Shown: one piece after another, positions 1 to 9,027 of the stretch
Layout: every line of letters begins with the position of its first letter
Numbering within the stretch: position 1 is the stretch's first letter
NCBI GenBank assembly: GCA_965227745.1
Contig: OZ245769.1
Location: forward strand, 1,984,001-2,048,000
Length of the DNA stretch: 64,000 nucleotides
DNA from: GAS368 sp965227745
GTDB taxonomy: Bacteria > Verrucomicrobiota > Verrucomicrobiia > Opitutales > Opitutaceae
Direction: 5' to 3'
Position numbers and translations under genes: made by a program
Notes under the pieces: model-generated
The model's database searches: none
Told to the model about the DNA's origin: nothing
Seen by the model: only the letters and a program-made list of their open reading frames with translations

Positions 1-2293
1 CATGATGAGCGCCAACAACGATCTGCTTCACAACGGCATTCCCACGAATTGGGCCTTCTATACCGCGGACGGCTCTGAAGCCGCCAGCCAGTCCAATCTC
101 AGCTTGGGCCTCAACGGTGCCGCCGCCATCACTTCGCTCATCCAGGACTCCGACGGCAGCGGTACCCTCGTCAACCTCGGGGCCAATGCCCTCGCTGGTC
201 ACCGGCGCTGGATCATTTATCCGCAGACCAAGCAGACCGGCGTCGGCGACGTCCCCGGCAATGGCACGCTCAACCCCGCGCACGCCAGCTGGGTGACCGC
301 CAATTTCGGCCAGCCTCGCCCTGCGACGCGGGAGGAATTCGTGGCGTATCCGCCACCCGGATACGCTCCCTATCAGCTCGTGTTTCCGCGCTGGTCGTTC
401 TCCTACGCCGGCGCCGACTTCACGTCTGCCACCGTCACGATGACGCGAGCCGGAGTTTCGATCCCCACCCGGCTTGAGCCGATCAATAACAGCGGCGGCG
501 GCGAAAACACCCTCGTCTGGGTCTACAATGGCCTGACTACCACCGAGACGACTGGCCACCCCCGCCCCAGCGCCGATCTCACCTACAGCGTCACCGTTTC
601 GGGCGTAAAGGTCGGCAACGTCACCAAGGCTCCCTTTATTTACAACGTCACGGTGTTCGACCCGGACGTCGCCGGCCCCGATTCGGCTCCTGTCGCGATC
701 ACGGCGGCCACCATTCCCACCGTCGGCGTCGCGGGCACCTTTAACGTCGCCAAGCCCGCCTTTGCCACCGGCTTCGAGTGGCGCACCGTCACGCTCGCCA
801 ACTACGCCAAGACCTACACCGCCGAGGCCGGCCTCGATGGCCTCGTCGCGACGATCACGCCCGGCACGCCCTCCGTCGTGCAATCCACCACCGTCGATAC
901 CGGTGGCTCGGCTTATCGCCTCACGCACATCAACCCCCGCAGCGATCAGATCCTCACTCTGCCCGACACCTTTTTCATTCGCGGCGATTCCACGCTGAAT
1001 TTCTCCAGCCGCCTCGGTATCGTCACCAACATCCAGACCGCCCGCGTGCAGGTCTCCCCCGATGACGGCGCTTCGTGGAATGATATCTACACTCAGGTCG
1101 GAGCCACGCCGGTCAGCGGCAGCCCCACTCCCACCGAGTCCTCGTTTGTAAAGCGGAGCCTGCCCCTCACGGCCTACGCCGGGCGGACCATCCGGGTGCG
1201 CTTTCTTTTCGGCATCGAAGTCAGCGGTTCGGCGTTCACCGCCGATGCGACCAATACGGTCGGCTGGTTCCTCGACAACATCGCCATGGTTAACGTCCAG
1301 ACCGCCACCGCCACCGCGCCTATCTCCGTGGCCAGCGGCTCCACGTTTACGATGACGCCCGCCGCCCTCGGCCCCTTTATCGTCCAAGCGCGCGCCGTTC
1401 TCTTTCGAGCCTACCCGCTTGAGTGGGGCCCGCTCGCGCAGCTCACCGCCGCCACCCCCAGCGATCCCACCAACCCGGCCCGCCTCATCAATCTCTCCGT
1501 GCTCACCGATGTCGCCGCGGCGGGGGACAAGTTCACCCTCGGCTACGTGGTCGGTGGCAACGGCACCAGTGGCCCTAAGCCGCTCGTGATTCGAGCCGCC
1601 GGGCCTTCCCTGGGTGCATTCGGCGTTCCCGGCACGCTCGACGATCCGAAGCTCGAAACTTTCACCGATTCCACGAAGACGGGCGACAACAACGATTGGG
1701 GCGGCAGCGCCACCATTTCCGATGCGATGGCCTCCGTCGGTGCCTTCCCTTTCGCCGCGCCCAACTCGAAGGACGCCGCCGTCCTCGCCCAAATCTCGAC
1801 GCGCGCAAATTCCGTGGTCGTTTCCGCGAATAACGGAACCTCCACCGGCACGGTACTGGCCGAGGTGTACGACGCCACCGCCGCCAATGCCTACTCCTCC
1901 GCCACGCCGCGCTTAATCAACGTCTCCGTCAACAAGCACATCGGCAACGGCCTCACCATGGGCTTCGTCGTCGGCGGCACCGGTGCGCGCAATATCCTCA
2001 TTCGCGCTATCGGCCCCACCCTCGGTGATTTCGGCGTGGGCGGCGTCGTCACCAATCCGCGTCTCGAGCTTTTCCAAACGTCCCCTAAAGCCAGCATCGG
2101 ATCCAACGATGATTGGGGCGGCGCTCCTGCGCTCGTTGAAGCTTTCCGTCAGGTCGGCGCTTTCCCTTTGCCGCTGACTTCGAAAGACGCCGCCATTCTC
2201 ATCCCGCTCACGCCCGGTAACTACAGCGTGGTCGTCAATGGCGTCGGCAACACCACCGGCGTGGCCCTCGTCGAGGTGTACGAAGTCCCGTAA
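1..2293 (+). CDS. Secreted CAP-domain protein with two C-terminal repeat modules, 5'-truncated
   Basis: The reading frame is open from the window edge, and the first residues already belong to a CAP (SCP/PR-1-like) domain, so the gene starts upstream. The visible CAP part includes MSANNDLLHNGIP, a G-H-R-R-W motif near residue 67 and a GVGDVPGNG segment. Residues of about 230-480 are beta-rich and resemble immune-inhibitor or lectin-like extracellular regions (inference). The C-terminus holds two copies of a roughly 130-residue module, from about residue 494 and residue 637. Each has the order RLIN(L/V)SV, G(Y/F)VVGG, RA(A/I)GP(S/T)LG, DDWGG or NDWGG, VGAFP, SKDAA and a terminal LAEVYD or LVEVYE. 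The same module ends the next gene. A secreted, surface-associated role is likely, but the ligand is unknown. Confidence 0.75.
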   Translation, partial: MMSANNDLLHNGIPTNWAFYTADGSEAASQSNLSLGLNGAAAITSLIQDSDGSGTLVNLGANALAGHRRWIIYPQTKQTGVGDVPGNGTLNPAHASWVTANFGQPRPATREEFVAYPPPGYAPYQLVFPRWSFSYAGADFTSATVTMTRAGVSIPTRLEPINNSGGGENTLVWVYNGLTTTETTGHPRPSADLTYSVTVSGVKVGNVTKAPFIYNVTVFDPDVAGPDSAPVAITAATIPTVGVAGTFNVAKPAFATGFEWRTVTLANYAKTYTAEAGLDGLVATITPGTPSVVQSTTVDTGGSAYRLTHINPRSDQILTLPDTFFIRGDSTLNFSSRLGIVTNIQTARVQVSPDDGASWNDIYTQVGATPVSGSPTPTESSFVKRSLPLTAYAGRTIRVRFLFGIEVSGSAFTADATNTVGWFLDNIAMVNVQTATATAPISVASGSTFTMTPAALGPFIVQARAVLFRAYPLEWGPLAQLTAATPSDPTNPARLINLSVLTDVAAAGDKFTLGYVVGGNGTSGPKPLVIRAAGPSLGAFGVPGTLDDPKLETFTDSTKTGDNNDWGGSATISDAMASVGAFPFAAPNSKDAAVLAQISTRANSVVVSANNGTSTGTVLAEVYDATAANAYSSATPRLINVSVNKHIGNGLTMGFVVGGTGARNILIRAIGPTLGDFGVGGVVTNPRLELFQTSPKASIGSNDDWGGAPALVEAFRQVGAFPLPLTSKDAAILIPLTPGNYSVVVNGVGNTTGVALVEVYEVP

Positions 2294-2569
2294 GCTTTTC
2301 TCGATCCGCCGATTACCCGTTATCGGACCGACATCGCTCCCGGTGTCGAGTAGAGCCGTCGCGCCCCACTTGCCCGTCGACGGCGCAAACGCGCCCATTC
2401 GTCCCTTCCTCTCCTCGGGCAAGAATGGCAGAGGTGGACCATGCCAATTCGAGCACCAGCAAGGCACTTGCAAATAATAGTCGCTCAAATGGCGGAATCG
2501 CCTGTCTCACCTGTCGTATCAAGCACGCCAGCCCTGCCCTCTTACGCGTGAAACAATCGTCTCCACCTT

Positions 2570-5500
2570 ATGAATTGCCTAGGTCATCGGGGTTTCTCTT
2601 TGCGCGCCATCGCCCTCGCTGCCTTCGCCCTCCTCTCCTTCGTCGCACTCGGGACCGCGGGGCGTGCGCAGGATACGTGGTCGATCACTCCACAGGATGT
2701 TACGCGTGAAAATCTTTGGGGCGTTACCTATGGCGCCGGCACGCTCGTCGCCGCCGGCGAGCACGGCACGATCCTGACCTATAGCTACACCGACAAAGCT
2801 TGGACGCAGCGTAGTAGCGGCCACTCCTCCTGGTTGCTGAGCGCGGGCTTTGGTGCCGCGAGATTCGTCGTGGTCGGCGATCAGGGCACAATCCTCGTCT
2901 CCGACGACAACGGCGCCACGTGGGCCCCTCGCCCCTCCGGCATCACTAACCGCCTGAATGCCGTCACATACGGCGGCGGTCGTTGGCTGGCGGTCGGCGA
3001 ACAGGGCACCGTCCTCGTCTCGTCCGACAATGGCGACACCTGGTCTCCCCGCCCCGCACTCACCGGCGGGTTTTTGCGCGGCCTCGCGTATGGACAGGGT
3101 GCTTTCTATATCGGCGGTTCCGCCGGCCTGCTCGTGCGGACGACCGACACCACTACGTTCACCCCGATCACCACGCCGCGCCCGACTTCCGATATCGAGG
3201 CCATCGCCGTCTCAGCCGACCATATGTGGATCTCAGGCAGCGCGGGCTTGATCACGAGTTCGCTGACCGGGGGCGGTTGGTCAGCGGTCCCTACGACCTT
3301 TGCCAACGATTTCCGCGCCCTCGCTTTTCGCGACAACGGCGAAGCCGTCGCCGCTGGCGAAGGCGAGGCCGCCATCTATCTCGAGGGCACGTGGCGACCG
3401 CTCGCGGCCTTGCCCGCTATCGCCACGTCCGCCGTGCGCGGCGAAAATGAAATTGTCGCGGTAGGTTTCAATGGCGTCGTCGCTCGCATCGGTGTCCGCT
3501 CTCTGCCGGCCTACCTCCCGGTCGGCACCTATAATGCCATCTACGGCAGCGATGTCGTGATCTACGCGGAGGCCAACTATGCTCCCGCTGTCCGTTACCA
3601 ATGGTACAAGAACGTCGGCGGGACAGGCGTTGCGATCCCCGGAGCGACGGGACTGACGCTCATCTTGCCCTATGTCACCACGGCCGACGCCACGAGCTAC
3701 ACGTTGCAGTACGATCAGGGCACGGGCGTCATCAATTCCGTCAGCACCGTCGTTCGCGTTAATCCTGCCGGTCTGCCGGAAGTGCGCGATCCCCTCTATG
3801 GTCGGGATACGAAGTTCGCTCCCGGGGTCGTCGTCGAGCACACCGATGGTAAAATGCTGGTGGCCGTCGCCTACAATGCCCTGGCCCCCAAGGCCTATGG
3901 TCTGCGCCGCTTCAACCCCGACGGCACGCTCGACACCACGTTTACGAATGCCGGTTCGGATGTACTGTCTTACACGATCAATGGTCTCAAGGTCGACGCC
4001 TCGAATCGCATCTACGTCACGGGCAGTTTCACGACCTTTGGCGGCAAGGCCGTGCCGCGCATCGTCCGCCTCCTGCCCAACGGGGCCATTGACCCGACCT
4101 TCAACCCCGACCCCAGCATCGCCAACAACGCCAACAAAATCGAATTTGGACCGGATGGGAAAATCTACGCTCAATTCGTGGATTTCAACCTCCGCCAAGT
4201 GCGGCGGTACAACAGCGATGGCTCGCTCGATCAAGCCTTTGGGACCATCGGCAACTTCCTGCTCGTGGGCGTAGACGCGCAAAGTCGCCTCGTCGGCGTG
4301 CAAATGTCCGCAACCAATCGGACTACCCTCATCCGCCTCCTCCCCAATGGCACTCCCGATGCGACCTATCAGGAGACAGAACTTTTTTATCAGGCGAATA
4401 GCCTATACTACGGGACCGTTCCCATGCTTGGGGAACTCGGCGGACTTCGCCTGACGACGAATGGCGTCTACTTCATCAATCAGAATGGCGCGACCTACGG
4501 CACGCTCATCCTCCTCGGCCACATTTTTCCCGATGGTGGCCGCGATCCCAACTACGACGGCATTCCGATTTTACCCTTCCCTCCCTCCACCTCCAGCGGG
4601 ACCGTCAGCTATCGCTACAGCATCTTCTACGAGCCCGACGGCAGTCTCTGGACCGTGCGGCCCGATGCCAACAACCCGGCCCTGTATCAGGCGACTCACT
4701 ACACTCCCGACGGCAAGGTCGACCCTTCCCGTTACGCGACTCTCCCCAATCGCGGTTTCTTTAATATCTCCGCCGTCGCACGTGATGGCTCTCTCTACGT
4801 GGATACCTCGACCACCTACTCCGGACCGCTTTCGCGTATCGTTCCGCTGAGCGGAAACATGGGGCGGCTCACGAATCTTTCTGTGCGCGCCTTCGTCTCC
4901 TCCGCGGCTGAGCCGCTCATCGCGGGCTTCGTCACCGCCGGTGAGGCCTCCACCCGCGCCATTGTTCGCGGCATCGGCCCCACGCTCGGCCAGTTCGGCG
5001 TCACCGATGCCATGCCCGATCCGGCACTCACGCTTAACCGCAACGGGGCGTCCGTCGCCTTTAGTGATGATTGGGCCTCTGTGCTCGCGCCGCGCTTCAC
5101 GGCCACCGGCGCATTCGCGCTGCCTCCTTCGAGCAAAGATGCCGCGGTCGAGGCCGACATCACGTCGGGTAACTACACCGCCGTTATCGCGCCCAACAGC
5201 GCGGGCGGCACGGCCCTCGCCGAGCTCTTCGAATCCGCCGATCCCGCCCCTGCCCCGCGTCGCTTTGTCAATATCTCCGCGCGGGGACCGGTCTCCAGCA
5301 CCCGCCCCCTGATCGCGGGCTTTACGATCACCGGCTCGGTGCCCGTCACGGTACTCGTCCGCGCCGTCGGTCCTGCCTTGGTCAACTTCAGCGTCCCCAA
5401 CACCCTCTCCGACCCCAAGCTCACCCTCTACCGCAACGACACCGTCCTTTGGGAGAACAACGACGTCAGCGACAGCAATAGCAGCAGTGCCAGTTTGATC

Positions 5501-5662
5501 AACGCCGCGACCACCAAGGTCGGCGCCTTTCCGTTCGGACCCGGCGTCCCAAAAGACTCAGCGATGGTCGTGACTCTTCCCCCGGGTAATTACACCGCCC
5601 AAGTCAGTGGCGTAAACAACACTGCCGGTACCGCCCTCATTGAGGTCTACGAAGTGCGGTGA
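2570..5662 (+). CDS. Large secreted protein: BNR/Ycf48-like repeats, Ig-like domain, delta-60 repeats, two C-terminal modules
   Basis: The 1030-residue product starts with a signal peptide: a basic start, a hydrophobic stretch of about residues 12-30, and a likely cut before QDTW. Residues of about 45-310 hold repeated G(E/D)(H/Q)GT(I/V)L(V/T)S units, typical of BNR or Ycf48-like beta-propellers. An Ig-like domain follows (YQWYKN... near residues 343-400). Then come delta-60 repeats (RRFNPDGTLDTTF, RLLPNGAIDPTF) to about residue 660. The last 265 residues are two copies, from about 766 and 897, of the GP-T-LG/DDWA/SKDAA/EVYE module also found in the preceding gene. The architecture is that of a surface or extracellular protein; no enzymatic motif is visible. 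The 276-bp gap before it shows no gene. Confidence 0.8.
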   Translation: MNCLGHRGFSLRAIALAAFALLSFVALGTAGRAQDTWSITPQDVTRENLWGVTYGAGTLVAAGEHGTILTYSYTDKAWTQRSSGHSSWLLSAGFGAARFVVVGDQGTILVSDDNGATWAPRPSGITNRLNAVTYGGGRWLAVGEQGTVLVSSDNGDTWSPRPALTGGFLRGLAYGQGAFYIGGSAGLLVRTTDTTTFTPITTPRPTSDIEAIAVSADHMWISGSAGLITSSLTGGGWSAVPTTFANDFRALAFRDNGEAVAAGEGEAAIYLEGTWRPLAALPAIATSAVRGENEIVAVGFNGVVARIGVRSLPAYLPVGTYNAIYGSDVVIYAEANYAPAVRYQWYKNVGGTGVAIPGATGLTLILPYVTTADATSYTLQYDQGTGVINSVSTVVRVNPAGLPEVRDPLYGRDTKFAPGVVVEHTDGKMLVAVAYNALAPKAYGLRRFNPDGTLDTTFTNAGSDVLSYTINGLKVDASNRIYVTGSFTTFGGKAVPRIVRLLPNGAIDPTFNPDPSIANNANKIEFGPDGKIYAQFVDFNLRQVRRYNSDGSLDQAFGTIGNFLLVGVDAQSRLVGVQMSATNRTTLIRLLPNGTPDATYQETELFYQANSLYYGTVPMLGELGGLRLTTNGVYFINQNGATYGTLILLGHIFPDGGRDPNYDGIPILPFPPSTSSGTVSYRYSIFYEPDGSLWTVRPDANNPALYQATHYTPDGKVDPSRYATLPNRGFFNISAVARDGSLYVDTSTTYSGPLSRIVPLSGNMGRLTNLSVRAFVSSAAEPLIAGFVTAGEASTRAIVRGIGPTLGQFGVTDAMPDPALTLNRNGASVAFSDDWASVLAPRFTATGAFALPPSSKDAAVEADITSGNYTAVIAPNSAGGTALAELFESADPAPAPRRFVNISARGPVSSTRPLIAGFTITGSVPVTVLVRAVGPALVNFSVPNTLSDPKLTLYRNDTVLWENNDVSDSNSSSASLINAATTKVGAFPFGPGVPKDSAMVVTLPPGNYTAQVSGVNNTAGTALIEVYEVR

Positions 5663-5799
5663 TACCGTCTTAGACGGTCTTAGAACTGCGCCCGAACGCG
5701 AAATACGTCGGCTGATTTAAGACGCCGCTCCGATGACGGACCAGCGCCAGCCGGCTCTCGGCTTTCCTGCGCGACAACCCTTTCTTAACCGTTTCTGGC

Positions 5800-5842
5800 G
5801 CTCAGCTCTCCGCTCTCAGCTAAAGGCTCTTCGCTCTCAGCC
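5800..5842. repeat. AGCTCT/CAGC-rich intergenic repeat, copy A
   Basis: CTCAGCTCTCCGCTCTCAGC followed by a diverged second half ending TTCGCTCTCAGC lies between the BNR protein and manC. It is the same family as the blocks at 28101, 35371 and 39180. Confidence 0.5.
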
Positions 5843-5857
5843 AAAAGTTTCCGCGCC

Positions 5858-6949
5858 TCAAAGTAACTCCTTCGGCAGCTTCCCGCAGATCTTCTTGATC
5901 TCCTGCACCGCGTCGCGGTGGCAGACGAGAATCGCATCCGCCGTCTCGACGACGACGAGATCCTTCACGCCGCACAGAGCGATGGTGCGGCCGTTGCTCA
6001 CGGAGATATTGTTCGAAGAATCGATGGCCACCAGCGGGCCGCGCGCCGCATTGCCGGCCGCGTCGTTGGGCAGATGCTTGGGCAGTGCGGTCCAGAGGCC
6101 CACATCGTCCCAGTCGAATTGCGCCAGCAGCGTCTCCACGTTGCGCGCTTTTTCCATGATCGCGTAATCGACCGAAATTTTCGGCAACGTCGGAAATCGC
6201 TCCGCCAAGAATGCCCCCGCGCCCGCTTCGCCCTTCGGAAACTCCTCGACAAATTTCGCGAGTTCCGGCGCTTGCCGCTTCGCCTCGTCGAGAAACGTGC
6301 TCACCCGCCAGAAAAACATTCCCGCGTTCCACGCGAAATTTCCGCTCGCCACATACTCCTGCGCAGTGGCGAGGTCCGGCTTTTCCACAAAGCGCTTTAC
6401 GGCGCGCACCTGCCCGCCCGGGCCGGTCATCCGCTCCTCCCCCATTTCAAGATAGCCGAAGCCCGTGGCCGGATGATCCGGCTTGATCGCGATGGTGAGA
6501 ATCGCGCCCGACTCAGCCGCGCGCGGCAGCGCCGTCGCGAGTTGGCGACCATAAATTTCCGTGTCCTTTATAAACGCATCCGCCGGCAGGAGCGCCAGCG
6601 TGGCCGAATCGCCGCCGCGGGCCCGCACGAGCGCGGTCGCCAGCGCGGCCGCCGGGGCGGTGTCGCGCTTCGCCGGCTCGGCGATGATCTGCGCCTCGGG
6701 CACCAGCCCGGCCAGCGCGGCGCGGGTCGCCGGGAGTTGCACGGCGTTGGTCAGGACAAAAACATTCTTCGCCGGCACCACGGCGCCCAAGCGACGCACT
6801 GTCTCCTCCAGCAGCGTGCGATCGGAAAAAAGCTTCAGCAGGTGCTTGGGCGTCTGCGCGCGGCTCATCGGCCAGAACCGCTCGCCACTGCCGCCGGCCA
6901 TGATGCATGCGAAAAACTGAGAGGTGTCGCTCATAGGGAGAATGATCAC
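5858..6949 (-). CDS. manC: Mannose-1-phosphate guanylyltransferase
   Basis: This is a nucleotidyltransferase that makes GDP-mannose from mannose-1-phosphate and GTP, the precursor of mannosylated or fucosylated surface polysaccharide. The GT-A signature MAGGSGERFWPMSR lies near residues 18-31, followed by PKHLLKLF. The PADAFI segment and the VEKPD and WNAGMFFW motifs are those of the MPG family. At about 360 residues it is the short single-domain form without the C-terminal cupin/isomerase part of ManC/AlgA. A GTG start at 6949 has a GGAGG five bases upstream. The alternative ATG at 6934 has none at a usable distance, so GTG is preferred. Confidence 0.9.
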   Translation of the reverse strand: MIILPMSDTSQFFACIMAGGSGERFWPMSRAQTPKHLLKLFSDRTLLEETVRRLGAVVPAKNVFVLTNAVQLPATRAALAGLVPEAQIIAEPAKRDTAPAAALATALVRARGGDSATLALLPADAFIKDTEIYGRQLATALPRAAESGAILTIAIKPDHPATGFGYLEMGEERMTGPGGQVRAVKRFVEKPDLATAQEYVASGNFAWNAGMFFWRVSTFLDEAKRQAPELAKFVEEFPKGEAGAGAFLAERFPTLPKISVDYAIMEKARNVETLLAQFDWDDVGLWTALPKHLPNDAAGNAARGPLVAIDSSNNISVSNGRTIALCGVKDLVVVETADAILVCHRDAVQEIKKICGKLPKELL

Positions 6950-7016
6950 TTTCCCCTCCCTCTTCTCTTACGCCAAGCCTGAACATACCCCATTCCTGCG
7001 CCCCGCCACGGCCCGC

Positions 7017-7679
7017 TTAACGCGGAGGAGTCGTGCTAGTGGGCTTACCGCTCTTCGGGCTCGCCGTCACCTTCTGCACGACCGTGTTTGTGGTCTTTGT
7101 AATCATGGGCAATCCAGTCGAGGGCGCTGCCGGCGCCGCACGTTGCGTCGGATCCATGTAAATCACACCCACCAAGCGACGCTGGTAGTTATCCCGGGTG
7201 ACGTACACGTTATCCATGCCCGGATTGTGATCGCCCCGGGACCAGAATTTTTCGCCTCGCTTCTCCACCAATCGATGCGCGACCACGATCTTCAGGTCCG
7301 GGTGGAAATAGGTCACTACATCGCCGATCTTCAGACTCTCAAATGGCGCCGCCTCCAGGAGCAGCATCGAATTCTCATCGAAATAGGGCTTCATGCTGCC
7401 CGTGGCCGCGACGCGCGACATCACGATATCGCGCCCCGTCCCCGCCGCGACATTGATCGCCATCATGAACGCTTCGTCGCGCGTGACCCCCGAAGTAGGG
7501 GCCACCTCCAATGACAACCGCTTCGTATTAACCGCCGCGCGGACCGGTTGGGTCGGCACGATCTCCGGCACATCGCCCGAAGCCGATGCCCTGGTAACCG
7601 TGAGCACCACGAGCACGGCCAGAAAGGCGCGGGCGCCGTTGAGGTTGAGTGAAAGGAAGCTGTTTTTCGAAAGTGACAT
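7017..7679 (-). CDS. S26 signal-peptidase-like protein with an ER-type Ser/His dyad
   Basis: The 220-residue product has one N-terminal hydrophobic segment (about residues 18-34). It then shows the order of a signal peptidase I catalytic core: TGSM with Ser95, KIGDVVTYF, VVAHRLVE with His135, and SRGDHNPGMD near residues 147-156. The general base sits in an H-R motif, as in SipW/ER-type S26B peptidases, instead of the lysine of ordinary bacterial Lep. The start is taken at the ATG giving MSLSKNS; an upstream in-frame ATG at 7712 would add 11 residues. It lies 67 bp upstream of manC on the same strand. Whether it processes pre-proteins, pilins or something else cannot be read from the sequence. 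Confidence 0.65.
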   Translation of the reverse strand: MSLSKNSFLSLNLNGARAFLAVLVVLTVTRASASGDVPEIVPTQPVRAAVNTKRLSLEVAPTSGVTRDEAFMMAINVAAGTGRDIVMSRVAATGSMKPYFDENSMLLLEAAPFESLKIGDVVTYFHPDLKIVVAHRLVEKRGEKFWSRGDHNPGMDNVYVTRDNYQRRLVGVIYMDPTQRAAPAAPSTGLPMITKTTNTVVQKVTASPKSGKPTSTTPPR

Positions 7680-7989
7680 GAAGAGGAGTAGGATGGGAAC
7701 AGCATAGCCCATCCGCGTCCCACCGTCTGCCCGCGCCGGCCTGAAAGAACCGTAGTATCCTGCCCTACAAATATTCGAAATATGGACTCACTAAGCCCTT
7801 ATTTGCCCATTTTTTAGGGCCAAACGGCCCTAGTGCCTAGGGACAAGACAGGTCCACCCTAGGGCGTAGTTGCTTCAGCCCTACAAACCATGGCCTCTTT
7901 TTTCTCCAAAGTGCCTCGCGTGTTTCAAGGTCCACTCTTCGCGGCGAGGTCTATCGGGCAATTTTGTATCCAATTCTCCGATACCATTG
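7680..7989. other. 310-bp non-coding gap with repeated TAGGGC-type motifs
   Basis: No convincing gene is seen here. The stretch holds the motif CGTAGT-N5-GCCCTACA at 7751-7769 and a variant with N7 at 7865-7885. It also has a perfect palindrome, TAGGGCC-AAAC-GGCCCTA, at 7815-7832 and further CCTAGGG words. The 7751-7769 copy is identical to one upstream of the pseudopilin gene at 27400-27418. It probably carries the promoter of the signal-peptidase-like gene on the minus strand. Confidence 0.5.
7751..7769. repeat. 19-bp repeat CGTAGTATCCTGCCCTACA, copy 1
   Basis: This 19-bp sequence is identical to 27400-27418. The ends form an imperfect dyad (GTAG...CTAC). A related copy with a 7-bp spacer is at 7865-7885. 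It could be an operator or part of an interspersed repeat; orientation relative to the neighbouring genes differs between the two loci. Confidence 0.6.
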
Positions 7990-8985
7990 TCAGCTCACCC
8001 GCACCACGATCTTCCCAAATTGCTCACCCCGCTCCATCAGCGCAAACGCCTCCGCCGCCCGCGTGAGGGAAAACGTCGCGCTCACCACCGGCCGCACCCG
8101 ATGCTGCGCGACGAACGCCAGCAACGCACCCCAGTCCGCCGGCGAGCCCATCGTCGTGCCGAGCAGCGAGAGCTGCCGCCAGAAGATCTTCCGCAGCGCG
8201 AGGCTCGGTGCATTGCCGCGCGTCGCCCCATTGAACACAATCCGCCCGCCCGGTGCCGCGATCTCGACGAGGTCGCCAAAGCCGTCGCCTCCCGCGCTGT
8301 CCACGATCACATCGAAATTTCCCGCCGTTTTCACTGCCGCCGCGGCCCAGCTCGTTGTCGTATAGTTAAAACCTCCGCGCGCCCCCAGTGTGACCGCGCG
8401 CGCAATCTTCTCTTCCGAACTCGAGGTCACCCACACCTCCGCGCCCACGGCGACGGCAAACTGGAGCGCAAACACCGCCACCCCGCCGCCAATGCCCGTG
8501 ATGAGCACGCGGTCGCACGCCAGCAGCCCGGCCCGCGAAAACACCCCGCGATACGCCGTCACCCCCGCGAGCGGCAGCGCTGCCGCTTCCTCCCACGACA
8601 GATGGGCGGGCTTCTCGGCAAGTTGCGCCACCGGCACCACGATCTTCTCCGCCAGCGTACCCTCCCGCGGAAGCCCGAGGATGGAAAAATTCGCGCCTTG
8701 TGCCCCCTCGCTCGTGCCCCAGTCGAAGCTCGGGTTGATAATCACCTCTCGCCCCACCCAACGGGCGTCGGCGCCCTCGCCAACCGCGACCACCACGCCG
8801 GCCCCATCCGAGCCGGGCGTGCAGGGCCACCGCAGCCCGGCGTATTGCCCGGCCTTGATCCACACATCGCGGCGATTGAGCGCCGCCGCGCGCACCGCTA
8901 CGACCGCCTCGCCCGCTGCGGGAACCGGATCGGGCACGGTGGCCACTTTCATCTCGTTGACCGCCGTCAAGGTGAGCGCCTGCAT
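7990..8985 (-). CDS. MDR-family zinc-type alcohol dehydrogenase / quinone oxidoreductase
   Basis: This is an NAD(P)H-dependent medium-chain oxidoreductase of 331 residues. It has a GroES-like N-terminus (AALNRRDVWIKAGQY, then PCTPGSDGAGVVVAVG) and a Rossmann region with ITGIGGGVAVFALQ. The canonical catalytic zinc ligands are not evident, so it is closer to the quinone-oxidoreductase/enoyl-reductase branch than to true alcohol dehydrogenases. The ATG giving MQALTLTAVNEMKV is chosen because the family starts there; the frame extends upstream but would run into the divergent rluE. The substrate is unknown. Confidence 0.8.
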   Translation of the reverse strand: MQALTLTAVNEMKVATVPDPVPAAGEAVVAVRAAALNRRDVWIKAGQYAGLRWPCTPGSDGAGVVVAVGEGADARWVGREVIINPSFDWGTSEGAQGANFSILGLPREGTLAEKIVVPVAQLAEKPAHLSWEEAAALPLAGVTAYRGVFSRAGLLACDRVLITGIGGGVAVFALQFAVAVGAEVWVTSSSEEKIARAVTLGARGGFNYTTTSWAAAAVKTAGNFDVIVDSAGGDGFGDLVEIAAPGGRIVFNGATRGNAPSLALRKIFWRQLSLLGTTMGSPADWGALLAFVAQHRVRPVVSATFSLTRAAEAFALMERGEQFGKIVVRVS

Positions 8986-9027
8986 AGTACCGCAAACACT
9001 GCATTCCTTTCGTCCCACCGCAATCGC

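Noticed and set aside
5664..5678. Hairpin ACCGTC-TTA-GACGGT after the BNR gene as a terminator
   Set aside because: The stem has only 6 bp and no T tract follows; it may be chance.
7815..7832. Perfect palindrome TAGGGCC-AAAC-GGCCCTA as a terminator
   Set aside because: The T run precedes it on the plus strand and no T tract follows on either strand, so it is not a typical terminator.
7870..9027. An N-terminal extension of rluE over 1.1 kb
   Set aside because: It is antisense to the MDR gene; the family motif starts at the GTG at 9028.
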